DNA of 16,762 nt from an uncultured Prevotella sp. (GCA_905198745.1 CAJKDU010000049.1:1-16762), one strand, 5' to 3'. Positions 1 through 7,284 are shown, numbered from the stretch's first letter. Numbers and translations: made by a program. The notes: generated from the letters alone by a model not told the origin.

Positions 1-14
1 CCTCCTTTGAAGAG

Positions 15-48
15 AGCCTCAGATTCCTTTCGGTTTCTGGGGCTTTTT
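15..48 (+). terminator. rho-independent terminator of an upstream + strand gene
   Basis: AGCCTCAGA (15-23) pairs with TCTGGGGCT (36-44), with one G-U wobble, and is followed directly by a T run (44-48). Stem plus U-tract on the + strand is the classic intrinsic terminator layout. The gene it serves lies to the left of the window. Confidence 0.7.
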
Positions 49-332
49 CGTTGTATATACACGCAACCGGAATACGCATCTTTGGGAGCATTTAATATTG
101 TTGTGCTGTGTTATATGATTATGCTTTAATGGGTTGTTCTGCACTGAATCATTCTATGTTTCCGTTTTGTCGGTAAGTTTTAATAGTCAATATTTCCTAT
201 TTATCATATTAATCTTCCGTCTTATGTGTCTATTGGAATAGATTGTCGGAATTAAGTTACGCCACCAGCGAATTTTTCTGTTAAAAGAAGATAATAAAAG
301 AATGTGGCTTCATTATTATAAACGAAAAAATG

Positions 333-340
333 TAACTTTG
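333..340 (+). promoter_or_regulatory. Bacteroidetes -7 promoter element (TAACTTTG)
   Basis: TAACTTTG matches the TAnnTTTG consensus of the Bacteroidetes primary sigma factor. It would start transcription near 347 and leave a 5' leader of about 60 nt before the ATG at 407. I see no convincing TTG -33 element at 19-21 nt upstream. Confidence 0.55.
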
Positions 341-406
341 TGCTCAGTTCCATTGGAAATTTATAGAGCCGAAAGAGACGATGGCAAATAACTGTCTTTC
401 TATATT

Positions 407-985
407 ATGAAACAACTATTTATCTTCTTGTTGACATTCATGGCAACGATGTGTTATGGTCAATCCCGTGAAGTGGTATTAGAGTTTGGTCCCTATGACT
501 ATGGAACGATTCGCGACTACAAGACTGACGAATGTCTAGACAAATTTCCTAAGAAATATGCTAATCAGCATGAAGAGGCTTATTGTACATTCTCAAACGA
601 CACCATTCGTATTTACTTATTGGTTCATGATGCTGATAATTTGAACGATAATCAAATTGTCGTGGCTATGAAATATGCCTTGAAGACTGCTAATATCAGT
701 CTTTATAGGGATAAGGTTGGCGATGAGATTGTAGGCTTCAAGATAGCTGATAGCGAAACTACTTTTATAGTTTTAAGAAAGGATGAGCGAAAGTCTGTCG
801 TGATGGACTATCCTCTCAAAAATAAAAGATACCAAATGGTATTCAATAATTCCTTGTTAGCACAGCAGTTTGCTTTAGTTTTAGGCGTAAACGAGATATT
901 GGAGCCTACAAAATTTGATAGAGCGTTTGATGAAAGTGTCAAAATACTTTCTCGCTATCGGGTGTCTTATTACAGGTTCAAGTAA
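407..985 (+). CDS. secreted or periplasmic protein of unknown function
   Basis: The protein has 192 residues. The first ~19 form a typical signal peptide: MK, a hydrophobic core (LFIFLLTFMATM), then CYGQ with likely cleavage after Gly18. No lipobox is present; the Cys at 16 is not in LxGC context followed by Ser/Gly, so periplasmic or secreted is more likely than a lipoprotein. The mature part is soluble, mixed charge, without transmembrane segments, repeats or a catalytic motif I recognise. A TAnnTTTG promoter lies about 65 bp upstream, which supports a real monocistronic gene. Its neighbour on the right is a broken operon on the opposite strand, ending only 31 bp away, so the two converge. 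I do not recognise the family and infer no function beyond export. Confidence 0.75.
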   Translation: MKQLFIFLLTFMATMCYGQSREVVLEFGPYDYGTIRDYKTDECLDKFPKKYANQHEEAYCTFSNDTIRIYLLVHDADNLNDNQIVVAMKYALKTANISLYRDKVGDEIVGFKIADSETTFIVLRKDERKSVVMDYPLKNKRYQMVFNNSLLAQQFALVLGVNEILEPTKFDRAFDESVKILSRYRVSYYRFK

Positions 986-1016
986 TCGTTTTTTTGTTAT
1001 TTGTTGGGTGTCAGCG

Positions 1017-1540
1017 TCAACGGAATAGCAAGAAGTTTACGCTGACGTAGCTGCGACGCTCCAAGAAGCGAGGATGCACGGAGAAATCGTAGTCCTTGCC
1101 GTGTTTGAATACGAAGATTCCTTCCTCGTAGGGCAGATTGCCGTTGAGCACGAGTGGAAATCTCGGGCAATTACTTGAGGCGTAAGGAGAGGCGGCAAAG
1201 ATGAAGTCAAGCTTTTGGTGTCATGTTTTTTTGGAATCGAAAAACGTCGCCCCTTATCATGATGTCTTTTTCTTCGTCCTGCTTCTTGAAGCATTGGCGG
1301 ATGAAGTTGGCATGGTAGCAGTCGCCTTCCAAGCTAACAACGCGTTCGCATTCTCGCGATACCTGTTCGAGTGATGCTGCCCGTGCCGGCAAAGAGATCG
1401 AGGGTTGTAACCTCTTCGAAGTCGATGTATCCTTGCAGCACATTAAAGATGTTCTTCTTGGCAAAGTCGGTGTGGTACGTGTCTTGAATGTGGGGGAATG
1501 TTGAAGTAGTGTCCTTCTTTTGTCCTTTGATGATGCACAT
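1017..1540 (-). pseudogene. rsmD: broken 16S rRNA (guanine966-N2)-methyltransferase RsmD
   Basis: Intact RsmD methylates G966 of 16S rRNA on the assembling 30S subunit using S-adenosylmethionine. Here its parts lie in three different frames. Frame one (ATG at 1540 to ~1374) gives the start MCIIKG, then TDFAKKNIFNVL and the SAM-binding LDLFAGTGSI. Frame two (~1373 to ~1220) gives ECERVVSLEGD, HANFIRQCFKK and IRGDVFRF. Frame three (1217 to the TGA at 1017-1019) gives LDFIFAASPYAS, then EEGIFVFKHGKDYDFSVHPRF and the end VSVNFLLFR. The order and spacing match a full-length RsmD of ~175 residues, so little is lost apart from indels at ~1373 and ~1218. The catalytic DPPY motif also reads ASPY. Both damage types mean the gene is dead, unless a sequencing error explains one of them. 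The probable DUF3822 remnant ends 20 bp upstream, the usual Bacteroidetes pairing. Confidence 0.88.
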
Positions 1541-1560
1541 TTTCTTTCTTTTTATGTTTT

Positions 1561-1740
1561 TTATTTGCCTAGATAAAGAGTCGGCAAGTCGAATCTGATT
1601 CCCTTGATTTCGGTCAGAGGGGCACGTTTTAATTCGGTTACCTGGTTTAGGTCATAGTTCTTTAGCCCATAAAGTTTGACGTTGTTCATACACCATTCCT
1701 TGTTGGGGACGTCGCCGATGGTGAGTAGTTCGGCGTGGCA
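1561..1740 (-). pseudogene. C-terminal remnant, probably a DUF3822-family protein
   Basis: About 59 codons are open on the minus strand, from a TAG at 1741-1743 to a TAA at 1561-1563, ending TEIKGIRFDLPTLYLGK. There is no start codon in a sensible place, and the insertion sequence begins 16 bp further upstream, so this is a gene tail. In Bacteroidetes the gene just upstream of rsmD commonly encodes a DUF3822 protein of roughly 260-280 residues. The phrase LLTIGDVPNKEW and the ending around FDLPTLYLG fit my memory of that family's C-terminus, but the assignment rests largely on position. The remaining ~200 residues are absent on both sides of the insertion sequence. DUF3822 proteins have an actin/hexokinase-like fold of unknown role. 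Confidence 0.5.
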
Positions 1741-1758
1741 CTAGACCATAATTATAAA

Positions 1759-1778
1759 TATTGTTGTCCGGTAAAACT
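1759..1778 (+). repeat. left terminal inverted repeat of the IS4-family element
   Basis: It reads TATTG, then T, then TGTCCGGTAAAACT. It pairs with the reverse complement of 2848-2867 with a single difference (T for C at the sixth base). Confidence 0.85.
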
Positions 1779-1797
1779 TTTCAAGAAAAAATAAATT

Positions 1798-1829
1798 AGG
1801 GCTGACACTTCTCACGAGGTATCAGCCCT
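1798..1829 (+). terminator. inward-facing terminator at the left IS end
   Basis: AGGGCTGA (1798-1805) pairs with TCAGCCCT (1822-1829), and a T-rich tract TTTTGTTTAT follows. The inner bases ACTTC/GAGGT can extend the stem. It lies before the IS promoter, so it stops transcripts entering from the left. This is a known way in which insertion sequences limit read-in expression of transposase. Confidence 0.6.
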
Positions 1830-1835
1830 TTTGTT

Positions 1836-1843
1836 TATCTTTG
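1836..1843 (+). promoter_or_regulatory. transposase promoter -7 element (TATCTTTG)
   Basis: TATCTTTG matches TAnnTTTG exactly and lies 22 bp before the ATG at 1866, so the transcript leader would be short. A TTG at -33 is not evident. Confidence 0.5.
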
Positions 1844-1865
1844 TAGTGCAAAAAAAAACATAACC

Positions 1866-2772
1866 ATGAGCAAAGAAAGTCATTTTACCGGACAGCCGCC
1901 CATCTAAGCACTATAAGGGGCAGACGCACGAGCCTAAAGACTGGGAAAAGCTGCTCTACATGATGGACTCCACCACAATAACGCTCTTCTACAACATCCT
2001 CAAGGGCGTCGGCAGGCATCCGAAATCGGGAAAGAAGATAGGAGGAATGAAAGTTCATACGGTAATGAAGTATCATGTCGGTGTGCCGATGGTGGTGCAG
2101 CTCACTTCTGCCGCGAAGCACGACCATTATCTGCTGAAGGAGGTGCATCTGCCCAAAGACTCCACCCTGGCGATGGACCGTGGCTACATCGACATCGCGC
2201 AATTCCAACGCCTTACCGAAGAAGGTGTGTGCTACGTGACGAAAATGAAGAAAAACCTTAAGTATGAGGTGCTTGAATCCGTTACTTACGTCAATGCGAA
2301 GGGACTGGTAACGCACATTGACCAGAAAGTGCGTTTCATAGGGGGAGAACTCACGCATGAGGCACGACGGGTGGAGATATTTTATGCTGGCAAGAAACCA
2401 GTTGTGCTACTGACCAACAACTTTGAATTTACGGTTGAGGACATTGCTGAAATCTACCGTCTGAGATGGGCTATCGAGTCGTTGTACAAGCAACTGAAAT
2501 AGAATATCCCACTTCATTTCTTCTATGGCGACAGCGTGAATGCCATACAGATACAGACCTGGGTGGTTCTGATTGCCAACCTGCTGATAACGGTTCTCTC
2601 AAGAAGCATCAAGAGACACTGCGCTTTTTCGCAGGTGGTTACCATGGTACGACTTATGCTCATGTACTATGTCGATTTTATCGCATTCATGGAGAATCCC
2701 GAGAAAACATGGGATAATATCCATGCCAGGGAGATGCAAAAGGCTCCACCGGAACCAACTCTTTTCGATTAG
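1866..2772 (+). pseudogene. IS4-family DDE transposase, internally deleted and interrupted
   Basis: The ATG at 1866 opens with MSKESHFTGQP, the usual IS4-family N-terminus, but stops at 1905-1907. The body continues in another frame as DSRPSKHYKGQTHEPKDW and on through 1960-2502. About 130 residues between these parts are missing, compared with IS4 relatives that carry SxxFSGQP at the start and a PDSR segment just before the first catalytic Asp. The body keeps the DDE core: MMDSTT (first Asp), AMDRGY (second Asp) and YRLRWAIESLYKQLK (Y-R-E-K with exact 2-3-6 spacing). After that Lys a TAG at 2500-2502 interrupts the frame; it then resumes with NIPLHFFYGDSVNAIQIQTW and ends in PTLFD at 2772. 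TAG probably replaced CAG (Gln). The protein cannot be made at full length. Confidence 0.85.
1883..1896 (+). repeat. internal copy of the IS end sequence at the deletion junction
   Basis: TTTTACCGGACAGC here is identical to 2850-2863 in the right inverted repeat and matches the left end in inverted orientation at 13 of 14 positions. It encodes the FTGQ of the transposase start, and it is also where the coding frame jumps to PDSRP. Confidence 0.8.
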
Positions 2773-2796
2773 GAGGCTTACTTTTGAGAAAACAAA

Positions 2797-2827
2797 GCCC
2801 GAAGTCCTATTTTACTGGGCTTCGGGC
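2797..2827 (-). terminator. inward-facing terminator at the right IS end
   Basis: GCCCGAAGTCC (2797-2807) pairs with GGGCTTCGGGC (2817-2827), 11 bp with one G-U, around a 9-nt loop. Reading on the minus strand, the stem is followed by TTTGTTTTC. It would stop transcripts entering the element from the right, including those from the promoter at 2920-2950. Confidence 0.6.
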
Positions 2828-2847
2828 AGGATATTTGCGGTCTTTTG

Positions 2848-2867
2848 AGTTTTACCGGACAGCAATA
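2848..2867 (-). repeat. right terminal inverted repeat of the IS4-family element
   Basis: It reads AGTTTTACCGGACAGCAATA and is the inverted partner of 1759-1778. Confidence 0.85.
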
Positions 2868-2881
2868 GTTTTGATTGTCAT
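2868..2881 (-). pseudogene. probable start of the disrupted gene (first codons only)
   Basis: An ATG at 2881 reads M-T-I-K before meeting the right end of the insertion sequence at 2867. It lies about 40 bp downstream of a full consensus promoter (2920-2950). I infer this is the 5' end of the gene whose tail survives at 1561-1740. A few codons cannot identify the family. Confidence 0.35.
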
Positions 2882-2919
2882 ATAGGGTCCTTGTTCGTTC
2901 ACATGCAAATATATCGATG

Positions 2920-2950
2920 CAAAGGTATTTCATTTCTGGTTATATAACAA
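2920..2950 (-). promoter_or_regulatory. full Bacteroidetes promoter, now orphaned
   Basis: On the minus strand, TTG (2950-2948), a 20-nt spacer and TACCTTTG (2927-2920) match the TTG-N19-21-TAnnTTTG consensus. It points at the right IS end, with an expected start near 2913 and a leader of about 32 nt before the ATG at 2881. It probably drove the now broken DUF3822-rsmD pair. Confidence 0.7.
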
Positions 2951-3210
2951 CAACAGATGATTTGAAGAGGAAAATAGGAATACCGAAGTTGCTATTTTTC
3001 TCTTCGAACACTAAACGAGGAATTAATGAAGTTGTATGTTTATTTCGTGCAATTGCACGTTCTTTGAGTAACAATCAAAATCATCTGATTAATAATGCGC
3101 CTTAACGCGTGAATCTTGTATAGGAGGCACCAGGTCAGAACATCCTCATATTGATTTAGGAGGGCGTTTCTCTTTTGTTTGTCCTCTCGTTGAATGTTTT
3201 ACACAAACTG

Positions 3211-3254
3211 AAAAAGGCTATAAAAGTAGTATGTACTGCTTTTATAGCCTTTTT
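3211..3254 (-). terminator. strong terminator after the deacetylase gene
   Basis: AAAAAGGCTATAAAAG (3211-3226) and CTTTTATAGCCTTTTT (3239-3254) form a perfect 16-bp stem. On the minus strand it begins 8 bp after the stop at 3263 and ends in a U run. The flanking A and T runs would let it work in both directions. Confidence 0.85.
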
Positions 3255-3262
3255 ATGTTTGT

Positions 3263-3874
3263 TTAGTCGAAAATCTTGAACTTGTATCCTTGAGCCCTGA
3301 GCCATTCTATAGATGCAGGAAGGGCGAAGTGGAGTTTGTCGATGCTCTTGAGTGAATCGTGAAAGGTGATGATGGAACCGTTACGGGCATAATGTTTCAC
3401 ATTGTTGAGCACATCTTCTGCTGTCATCCATTTGGAATAGTCTCGGGTTACAAGATCCCACATGACAATGCGGTATTTTCGTCCTAACCATGCATATTGG
3501 TCAAGGCGCATCCACCCATGTGGTGGCCTGAAAAGGTTGGAGTGGATGTATGCATTGGCTTTTTCTGTGTTGTAACTATATGTTTTGATGGTGTGCTTGA
3601 AACCGCCGATGTGGTTGAATGTGTGGTTGCCCACCCGATGGCCGGCCTCGACTATCTGACGATACAATTCCGGATACTTCCTTACGTTGTCGCCAACCAT
3701 GAAGAACGTAGCCTTGATGTTGTATTTCTTGAGTGTCTCCAGAATGAACGGGGTCGATTCGGGTATCGGACCATCATCGAAGGTCAGATACACCGAATGA
3801 TCCTGTTTGTCCATTCTCCATGTGGCACGAGGGTAGAGCCATCTGAGCCACATTGCCGGTTGTTCTATAATCAT
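3263..3874 (-). CDS. NodB-family polysaccharide deacetylase
   Basis: This family removes N- or O-acetyl groups from glycans with a metal-dependent NodB barrel. In 203 residues all the usual motifs appear in order: TFDDGP (31-36, catalytic base and metal Asp at 33/34), HRVGNHTFNH with metal His at 84 and 88, FRPPHG (115-120), VMWDLVTRD (around 138-146) and ITFHDS with the catalytic His at 172. The length is that of a bare catalytic domain. There is no clear signal peptide or long membrane segment, though the short start IIEQPAMWLRWLYP is hydrophobic, so a cytoplasmic or membrane-face location is plausible. It starts 12 bp after the DUF2723 gene ends and is followed by a strong terminator, so the two form an operon. 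Together they suggest glycan modification at the envelope; the substrate is unknown. Confidence 0.92.
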   Translation of the reverse strand: MIIEQPAMWLRWLYPRATWRMDKQDHSVYLTFDDGPIPESTPFILETLKKYNIKATFFMVGDNVRKYPELYRQIVEAGHRVGNHTFNHIGGFKHTIKTYSYNTEKANAYIHSNLFRPPHGWMRLDQYAWLGRKYRIVMWDLVTRDYSKWMTAEDVLNNVKHYARNGSIITFHDSLKSIDKLHFALPASIEWLRAQGYKFKIFD

Positions 3875-3886
3875 ATTTTCAGATTA

Positions 3887-6800
3887 CTACTGTGGGTCTT
3901 TACCGCCAATGTTGTGGTAGTGTGTGTAATATTGCTCAATCTGCAGTCTGTGCTGCTTGTACCATGGCAGGCGGGCATTTTGTGCTTCGCTGAGCATGGA
4001 CATCATCATTTGGAAGTTCAGCTGGCAGTCATACATGCTTTGTGAGAAGCGGTTGTAGTCGAGCGACATATACCAATTGAGATATTGTGCTGACAATGAC
4101 CACATCTTGTCGAACATTTTCAAAGCCTTGTCTTTTTTGCCAAGGCGCAGGTATGCTTTGGCAATATCAAAGCTTCCACTCATGTAGTTGGTTGGCACAT
4201 TGTAGTCGGGAATCTCTTTTTCTGCTTTGGCCAGAACCTTTAGCGCCTTGTCGTACTTGTGCTCGTCAATGAGTGCGTTGGCAAGTTGACCAAACAGTCG
4301 ACGGTGGGTATAACACATACGCATCACTGTCTCGTCGATGTAGAGCCCTGGTGTGCTGAGACCACCAAACTTAAAGCGGCTCATCAAGTTATTGTAGGCC
4401 TTTTCTGTGTCAATCTTCTTGATGCCAGGCTTGGCTGTGGTGAACGGTGTAATACGGTTCACGAGGCCCTCCTGTATGAAGTTGTCGCCTAAGTTCATGA
4501 AGTTCTCTGCTCCCACTGTTGTTGCAATGTAGAGAGGACGTGTCCAATTGCTCTGTGCAATCATTTCCAACATCATGAGGTCGTTCTTATAGAGACCATC
4601 CTTGCCTTCGAGGGAGATGACCATTTTGTCGGGTATGGTGTCGACAATAAGCATACCACTCTTCTTGACTGCTTCCTTATCGATGGTCACATAGAGAGTA
4701 TCAGTTGGAATGACGTGCATCTCTGCATTATTCTTGTTGTCGCGTACCCAATACTTGAGCACGTTCTTCAGTTCAAACGGCTCTTCTCCAAATTGTTTCT
4801 TGGCTTCCTCGGGATTCTGCTTGTAGAAGTCGAGAATCTGTTTCTTCAGTTCTGGCACAACCTGTACCATCTCGTTAGTGCCTGAGCAGTAGTCAATACG
4901 AGGCCATGAGATAGGTACGGAAGGTGAATCGTATGCAGGACGCCGCATCTGGTCTATATACCAATCTGTCTGCAGATAGCTAAGATTGCAAACGCGTGCA
5001 TCCGTACGCACACCTTCCACCTCTTGGTTATACCACAATGGGAAGGTATCGTTGTCACCATTTGTGAAGATGATTGGATTGCCCTTGTCCTGCATGGACA
5101 TGAGATAGTTCTGTCCGAAGTCGCGGCAGGTATATCGTCCGCTTCTGTCATGGTCATCCCATGTCTGTGAAACCATTTGGATGGGAACGAGAAGACAAAG
5201 AACTGACACGATTGCAGCGAGAAGGTTCTCATTGACTTTTATGCGCTTCTTGAGCTCGTCATAGATGCCGGCCACACCAATGCCACACCAGATAGCAAAG
5301 GCGTAGAATGAACCGGCGTAGGCATAGTCGCGCTCACGAGGTTGCATAGGCGTTTGGTTCAAGTATATCACGATAGCCAGACCAGTCATGAAAAACAGGA
5401 AGAATACTACCCAGAATTGCTTGATGCCTCTGTCGCCACGATAGGCTTGCCAAAAGAGGCCGATGATGCCGAGCAAGAGAGGCAGACAATAGAATACATT
5501 GTGTCCTTTATTGTTTTGTAAGTCTTCGGGCAGTTTGCTTTGGTCGCCAAGACGCCAGTTGTCCAACAAAGGAATACCTGAAATCCAGTTGCCGTGCTCC
5601 AACTCTCCATTACCCTGGATGTCGTTCTGTCTTCCGCAGAAGTTCCAGAAGAAGTAGCGCATGTACATATAGTTGCATTGATAGGAGATGAAGAAGGCGA
5701 GGTTTTCCAGTGTTGTTGGCACTTTCACGTTGTTGTCTGGATTGTATGTGGAAGCCACTTCCTTTCCTTTCACTCCGCCCATCCAGTCTTCATAAGCCTG
5801 TGCTCTTCCGCGTTCGTACATTCTCGGGAAGAACATGCATTGGTCTGTCACATATTGTGGCTTATCCTTGGTACTTACGATGTAGTAGGAATCCTTTTCG
5901 TTTTTTGACGTCTTTTCCTTGCGTTCATAGATAGGTGCTCCCTTGGTCATAGACACGTGTCCTGTACCATCTGTCTTGTATTCTGACGTATATGCTTGGC
6001 CGAAAAACAGTGGTCGGTCGCCATACTGGTCACGGCTCAGGTAACTGCCAAGGGTAAAGATGTCCTCGGGAGAGTTCTGGTCCATAGGAGGGTTGGCAGA
6101 AGAGCGAATGACGATGAGCGCATAGCTGGAATAGCCAATCATGAGCATAAGCATACAGAGCAGGGTCGTGTTGAGCATGCGTGCATTGATGACAGGTTTG
6201 TTCTCCTTTTTGAGCCTGAGTAAAAATGCTGCGATGGCGATAACTACAATGCCGATAAAGAAAGCTGACCATCCGTAGCCGTAGAAAGGTATGCCGATGA
6301 GGGCGAAGGCGCAAAGGAATGATATAACTTGGCGCTTGCGGTTTTGGTTTGTATAGCTTTCGTATATGCCCCAGATGACGGCTGCCACGAGGAGCACGAT
6401 GTAGATAATCTCGCCAGTGTTGAATGGACAACCGAGTGTGTTGACAAAGAACAACTCAAACCATCCTCCTACAGTGATGATGCCAGGTACAACACCATAG
6501 AGTACAGCTGCTACGATGATGAAACCTATGACAAGTGCCATGATAGAGCCTTTGAGGTCAGCTTTTGGGAACTTGCGATAGTAGTACACCAAGACGATGG
6601 CCGGGATGCAGAGCAGGTTAAGCAAGTGTACACCGATGGATAGACCAGTCATGTAGGTGATGAGTACCAACCAACGGTCGCTATGCGGCTCGTCAGCGTG
6701 GTCTTCCCATTTCAGAATGAGCCAGAATACCACGGCAGTGAATGCCGAAGAGTAGGCGTAAACCTCTCCTTCTACAGCTGAAAACCAGAAGGTGTCGCTC

Positions 6801-7198
6801 CACGTGTAAATGAGAGCACCTACCACACCTGCGGCCTGGATGATGATGGTTTTGGCTGTGGTTAGTTCTGCCCAGTCTTTCAGAATGAGCTTGCGAGTGA
6901 GATGGGTAATGCTCCAAAAGAGGAACAGAATACATGTTGCACTGAGAAGTGCGCTCATGGTGTTTACCATGCGTGCCACCTGTGTGGGGTCACTGGCAAA
7001 GTGGCTGAACAGGTTGGCGGTGAGCATAAAGAAAGGTGCACCAGGTGGGTGACCGATTTCAAGTTTGTAGCCGGTAGTGATAAACTCCGGGCAATCCCAG
7101 AAACTGGCAGTGGGTTCAATTGTGGAGCAATATGTAAAGGCGGCGATGGCAAATACCAGCCACCCCATAATGGTGTCCACTAACTTGTACTGTTTCAT
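3887..7198 (-). CDS. DUF2723 membrane protein with C-terminal TPR repeats (putative GT-C glycosyltransferase)
   Basis: The 1,103-residue protein has a multi-spanning N-terminal half. Its DUF2723 signature is STIEPTASFWDCPEFI with Asp35 and Glu38, followed by YKLEIGHPPGAP (44-55). This layout, an acidic pair in the first external loop then a hydrophobic multi-helix body, resembles protein O-mannosyltransferase-like GT-C enzymes that use lipid-linked sugar donors; that role is inferred. More helices follow to about residue 680, including QTPMQPRERDYAYAGSFYAF. The C-terminal part is soluble, with an IFTNGDNDTFPLWY segment and TPR-like helices at about 968-1037 (DEHKYDKALKVLAKAE and GKKDKALKMFDKM). 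The start at 7198 sits just after a TAnnTTTG promoter. It is co-transcribed with the NodB deacetylase 12 bp downstream. The length and architecture are normal for Bacteroidetes homologues. Confidence 0.92.
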   Translation of the reverse strand: MKQYKLVDTIMGWLVFAIAAFTYCSTIEPTASFWDCPEFITTGYKLEIGHPPGAPFFMLTANLFSHFASDPTQVARMVNTMSALLSATCILFLFWSITHLTRKLILKDWAELTTAKTIIIQAAGVVGALIYTWSDTFWFSAVEGEVYAYSSAFTAVVFWLILKWEDHADEPHSDRWLVLITYMTGLSIGVHLLNLLCIPAIVLVYYYRKFPKADLKGSIMALVIGFIIVAAVLYGVVPGIITVGGWFELFFVNTLGCPFNTGEIIYIVLLVAAVIWGIYESYTNQNRKRQVISFLCAFALIGIPFYGYGWSAFFIGIVVIAIAAFLLRLKKENKPVINARMLNTTLLCMLMLMIGYSSYALIVIRSSANPPMDQNSPEDIFTLGSYLSRDQYGDRPLFFGQAYTSEYKTDGTGHVSMTKGAPIYERKEKTSKNEKDSYYIVSTKDKPQYVTDQCMFFPRMYERGRAQAYEDWMGGVKGKEVASTYNPDNNVKVPTTLENLAFFISYQCNYMYMRYFFWNFCGRQNDIQGNGELEHGNWISGIPLLDNWRLGDQSKLPEDLQNNKGHNVFYCLPLLLGIIGLFWQAYRGDRGIKQFWVVFFLFFMTGLAIVIYLNQTPMQPRERDYAYAGSFYAFAIWCGIGVAGIYDELKKRIKVNENLLAAIVSVLCLLVPIQMVSQTWDDHDRSGRYTCRDFGQNYLMSMQDKGNPIIFTNGDNDTFPLWYNQEVEGVRTDARVCNLSYLQTDWYIDQMRRPAYDSPSVPISWPRIDYCSGTNEMVQVVPELKKQILDFYKQNPEEAKKQFGEEPFELKNVLKYWVRDNKNNAEMHVIPTDTLYVTIDKEAVKKSGMLIVDTIPDKMVISLEGKDGLYKNDLMMLEMIAQSNWTRPLYIATTVGAENFMNLGDNFIQEGLVNRITPFTTAKPGIKKIDTEKAYNNLMSRFKFGGLSTPGLYIDETVMRMCYTHRRLFGQLANALIDEHKYDKALKVLAKAEKEIPDYNVPTNYMSGSFDIAKAYLRLGKKDKALKMFDKMWSLSAQYLNWYMSLDYNRFSQSMYDCQLNFQMMMSMLSEAQNARLPWYKQHRLQIEQYYTHYHNIGGKDPQ

Positions 7199-7230
7199 TA
7201 TAGCATTAATAAAGTTGTGATTTCAAATTG

Positions 7231-7262
7231 CAAAGATAGTGTAAATATGAGACAAAACCCAA
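7231..7262 (-). promoter_or_regulatory. promoter of the DUF2723-deacetylase operon
   Basis: On the minus strand, TATCTTTG (7238-7231) is preceded, after 21 nt, by TTG (7262-7260). The start of transcription would fall near 7224, giving a leader of about 25 nt before the ATG at 7198. Confidence 0.65.
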
Positions 7263-7284
7263 CGAAAGGGCATCGATATGTTTG

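Larger units (their letters stand above)
1..406. other. intergenic region upstream of the secreted-protein gene
   Basis: No coding sequence is supported here. The stretch is AT-rich and holds a terminator near its left edge (15-48), belonging to a gene outside the window, and a TAnnTTTG promoter at 333-340. Nothing recognisable is seen between 50 and 330. Confidence 0.6.
1759..2867. mobile_element. defective IS4-family insertion sequence
   Basis: The element is bounded by 20-bp inverted repeats, 1759-1778 and 2848-2867, that match at 19 of 20 positions (core TGTCCGGTAAAACT). It is about 1.1 kb, shorter than the ~1.4-1.5 kb expected for a full copy of this type. Inside are a transposase with the IS4 Y-(2)-R-(3)-E-(6)-K signature, its own promoter and one inward-facing terminator near each end. 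I find no direct target duplication flanking the repeats, which suggests a rearrangement after insertion. It sits in a former minus-strand operon. It cannot make full transposase, but both ends look intact, so a relative elsewhere could still move it. Confidence 0.88.
2868..3210. other. gene-poor stretch between the IS and the terminator
   Basis: Apart from the minus-strand promoter at 2920-2950 and the start codon at 2881, I see no supportable gene. A 76-codon + strand frame (2875-3105) overlaps the promoter and resembles nothing I know. A 14-bp perfect palindrome lies at 3046-3059. Confidence 0.5.

Noticed and set aside
1010..1046. GTCAGCGT/ACGCTGAC inverted repeat as a terminator
   Set aside because: The loop is 21 nt, no U run follows on either strand, and the right arm lies within rsmD coding remnants.
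1759..2867. Direct target-site duplication around the IS
   Set aside because: I compared the bases next to both ends with boundaries at 1759/2867 and 1765/2861 and found no direct repeat of useful length.
2875..3105. 76-codon + strand frame next to the IS
   Set aside because: It lies over a strong minus-strand promoter, has no recognisable family or signal, and no + strand promoter precedes it.
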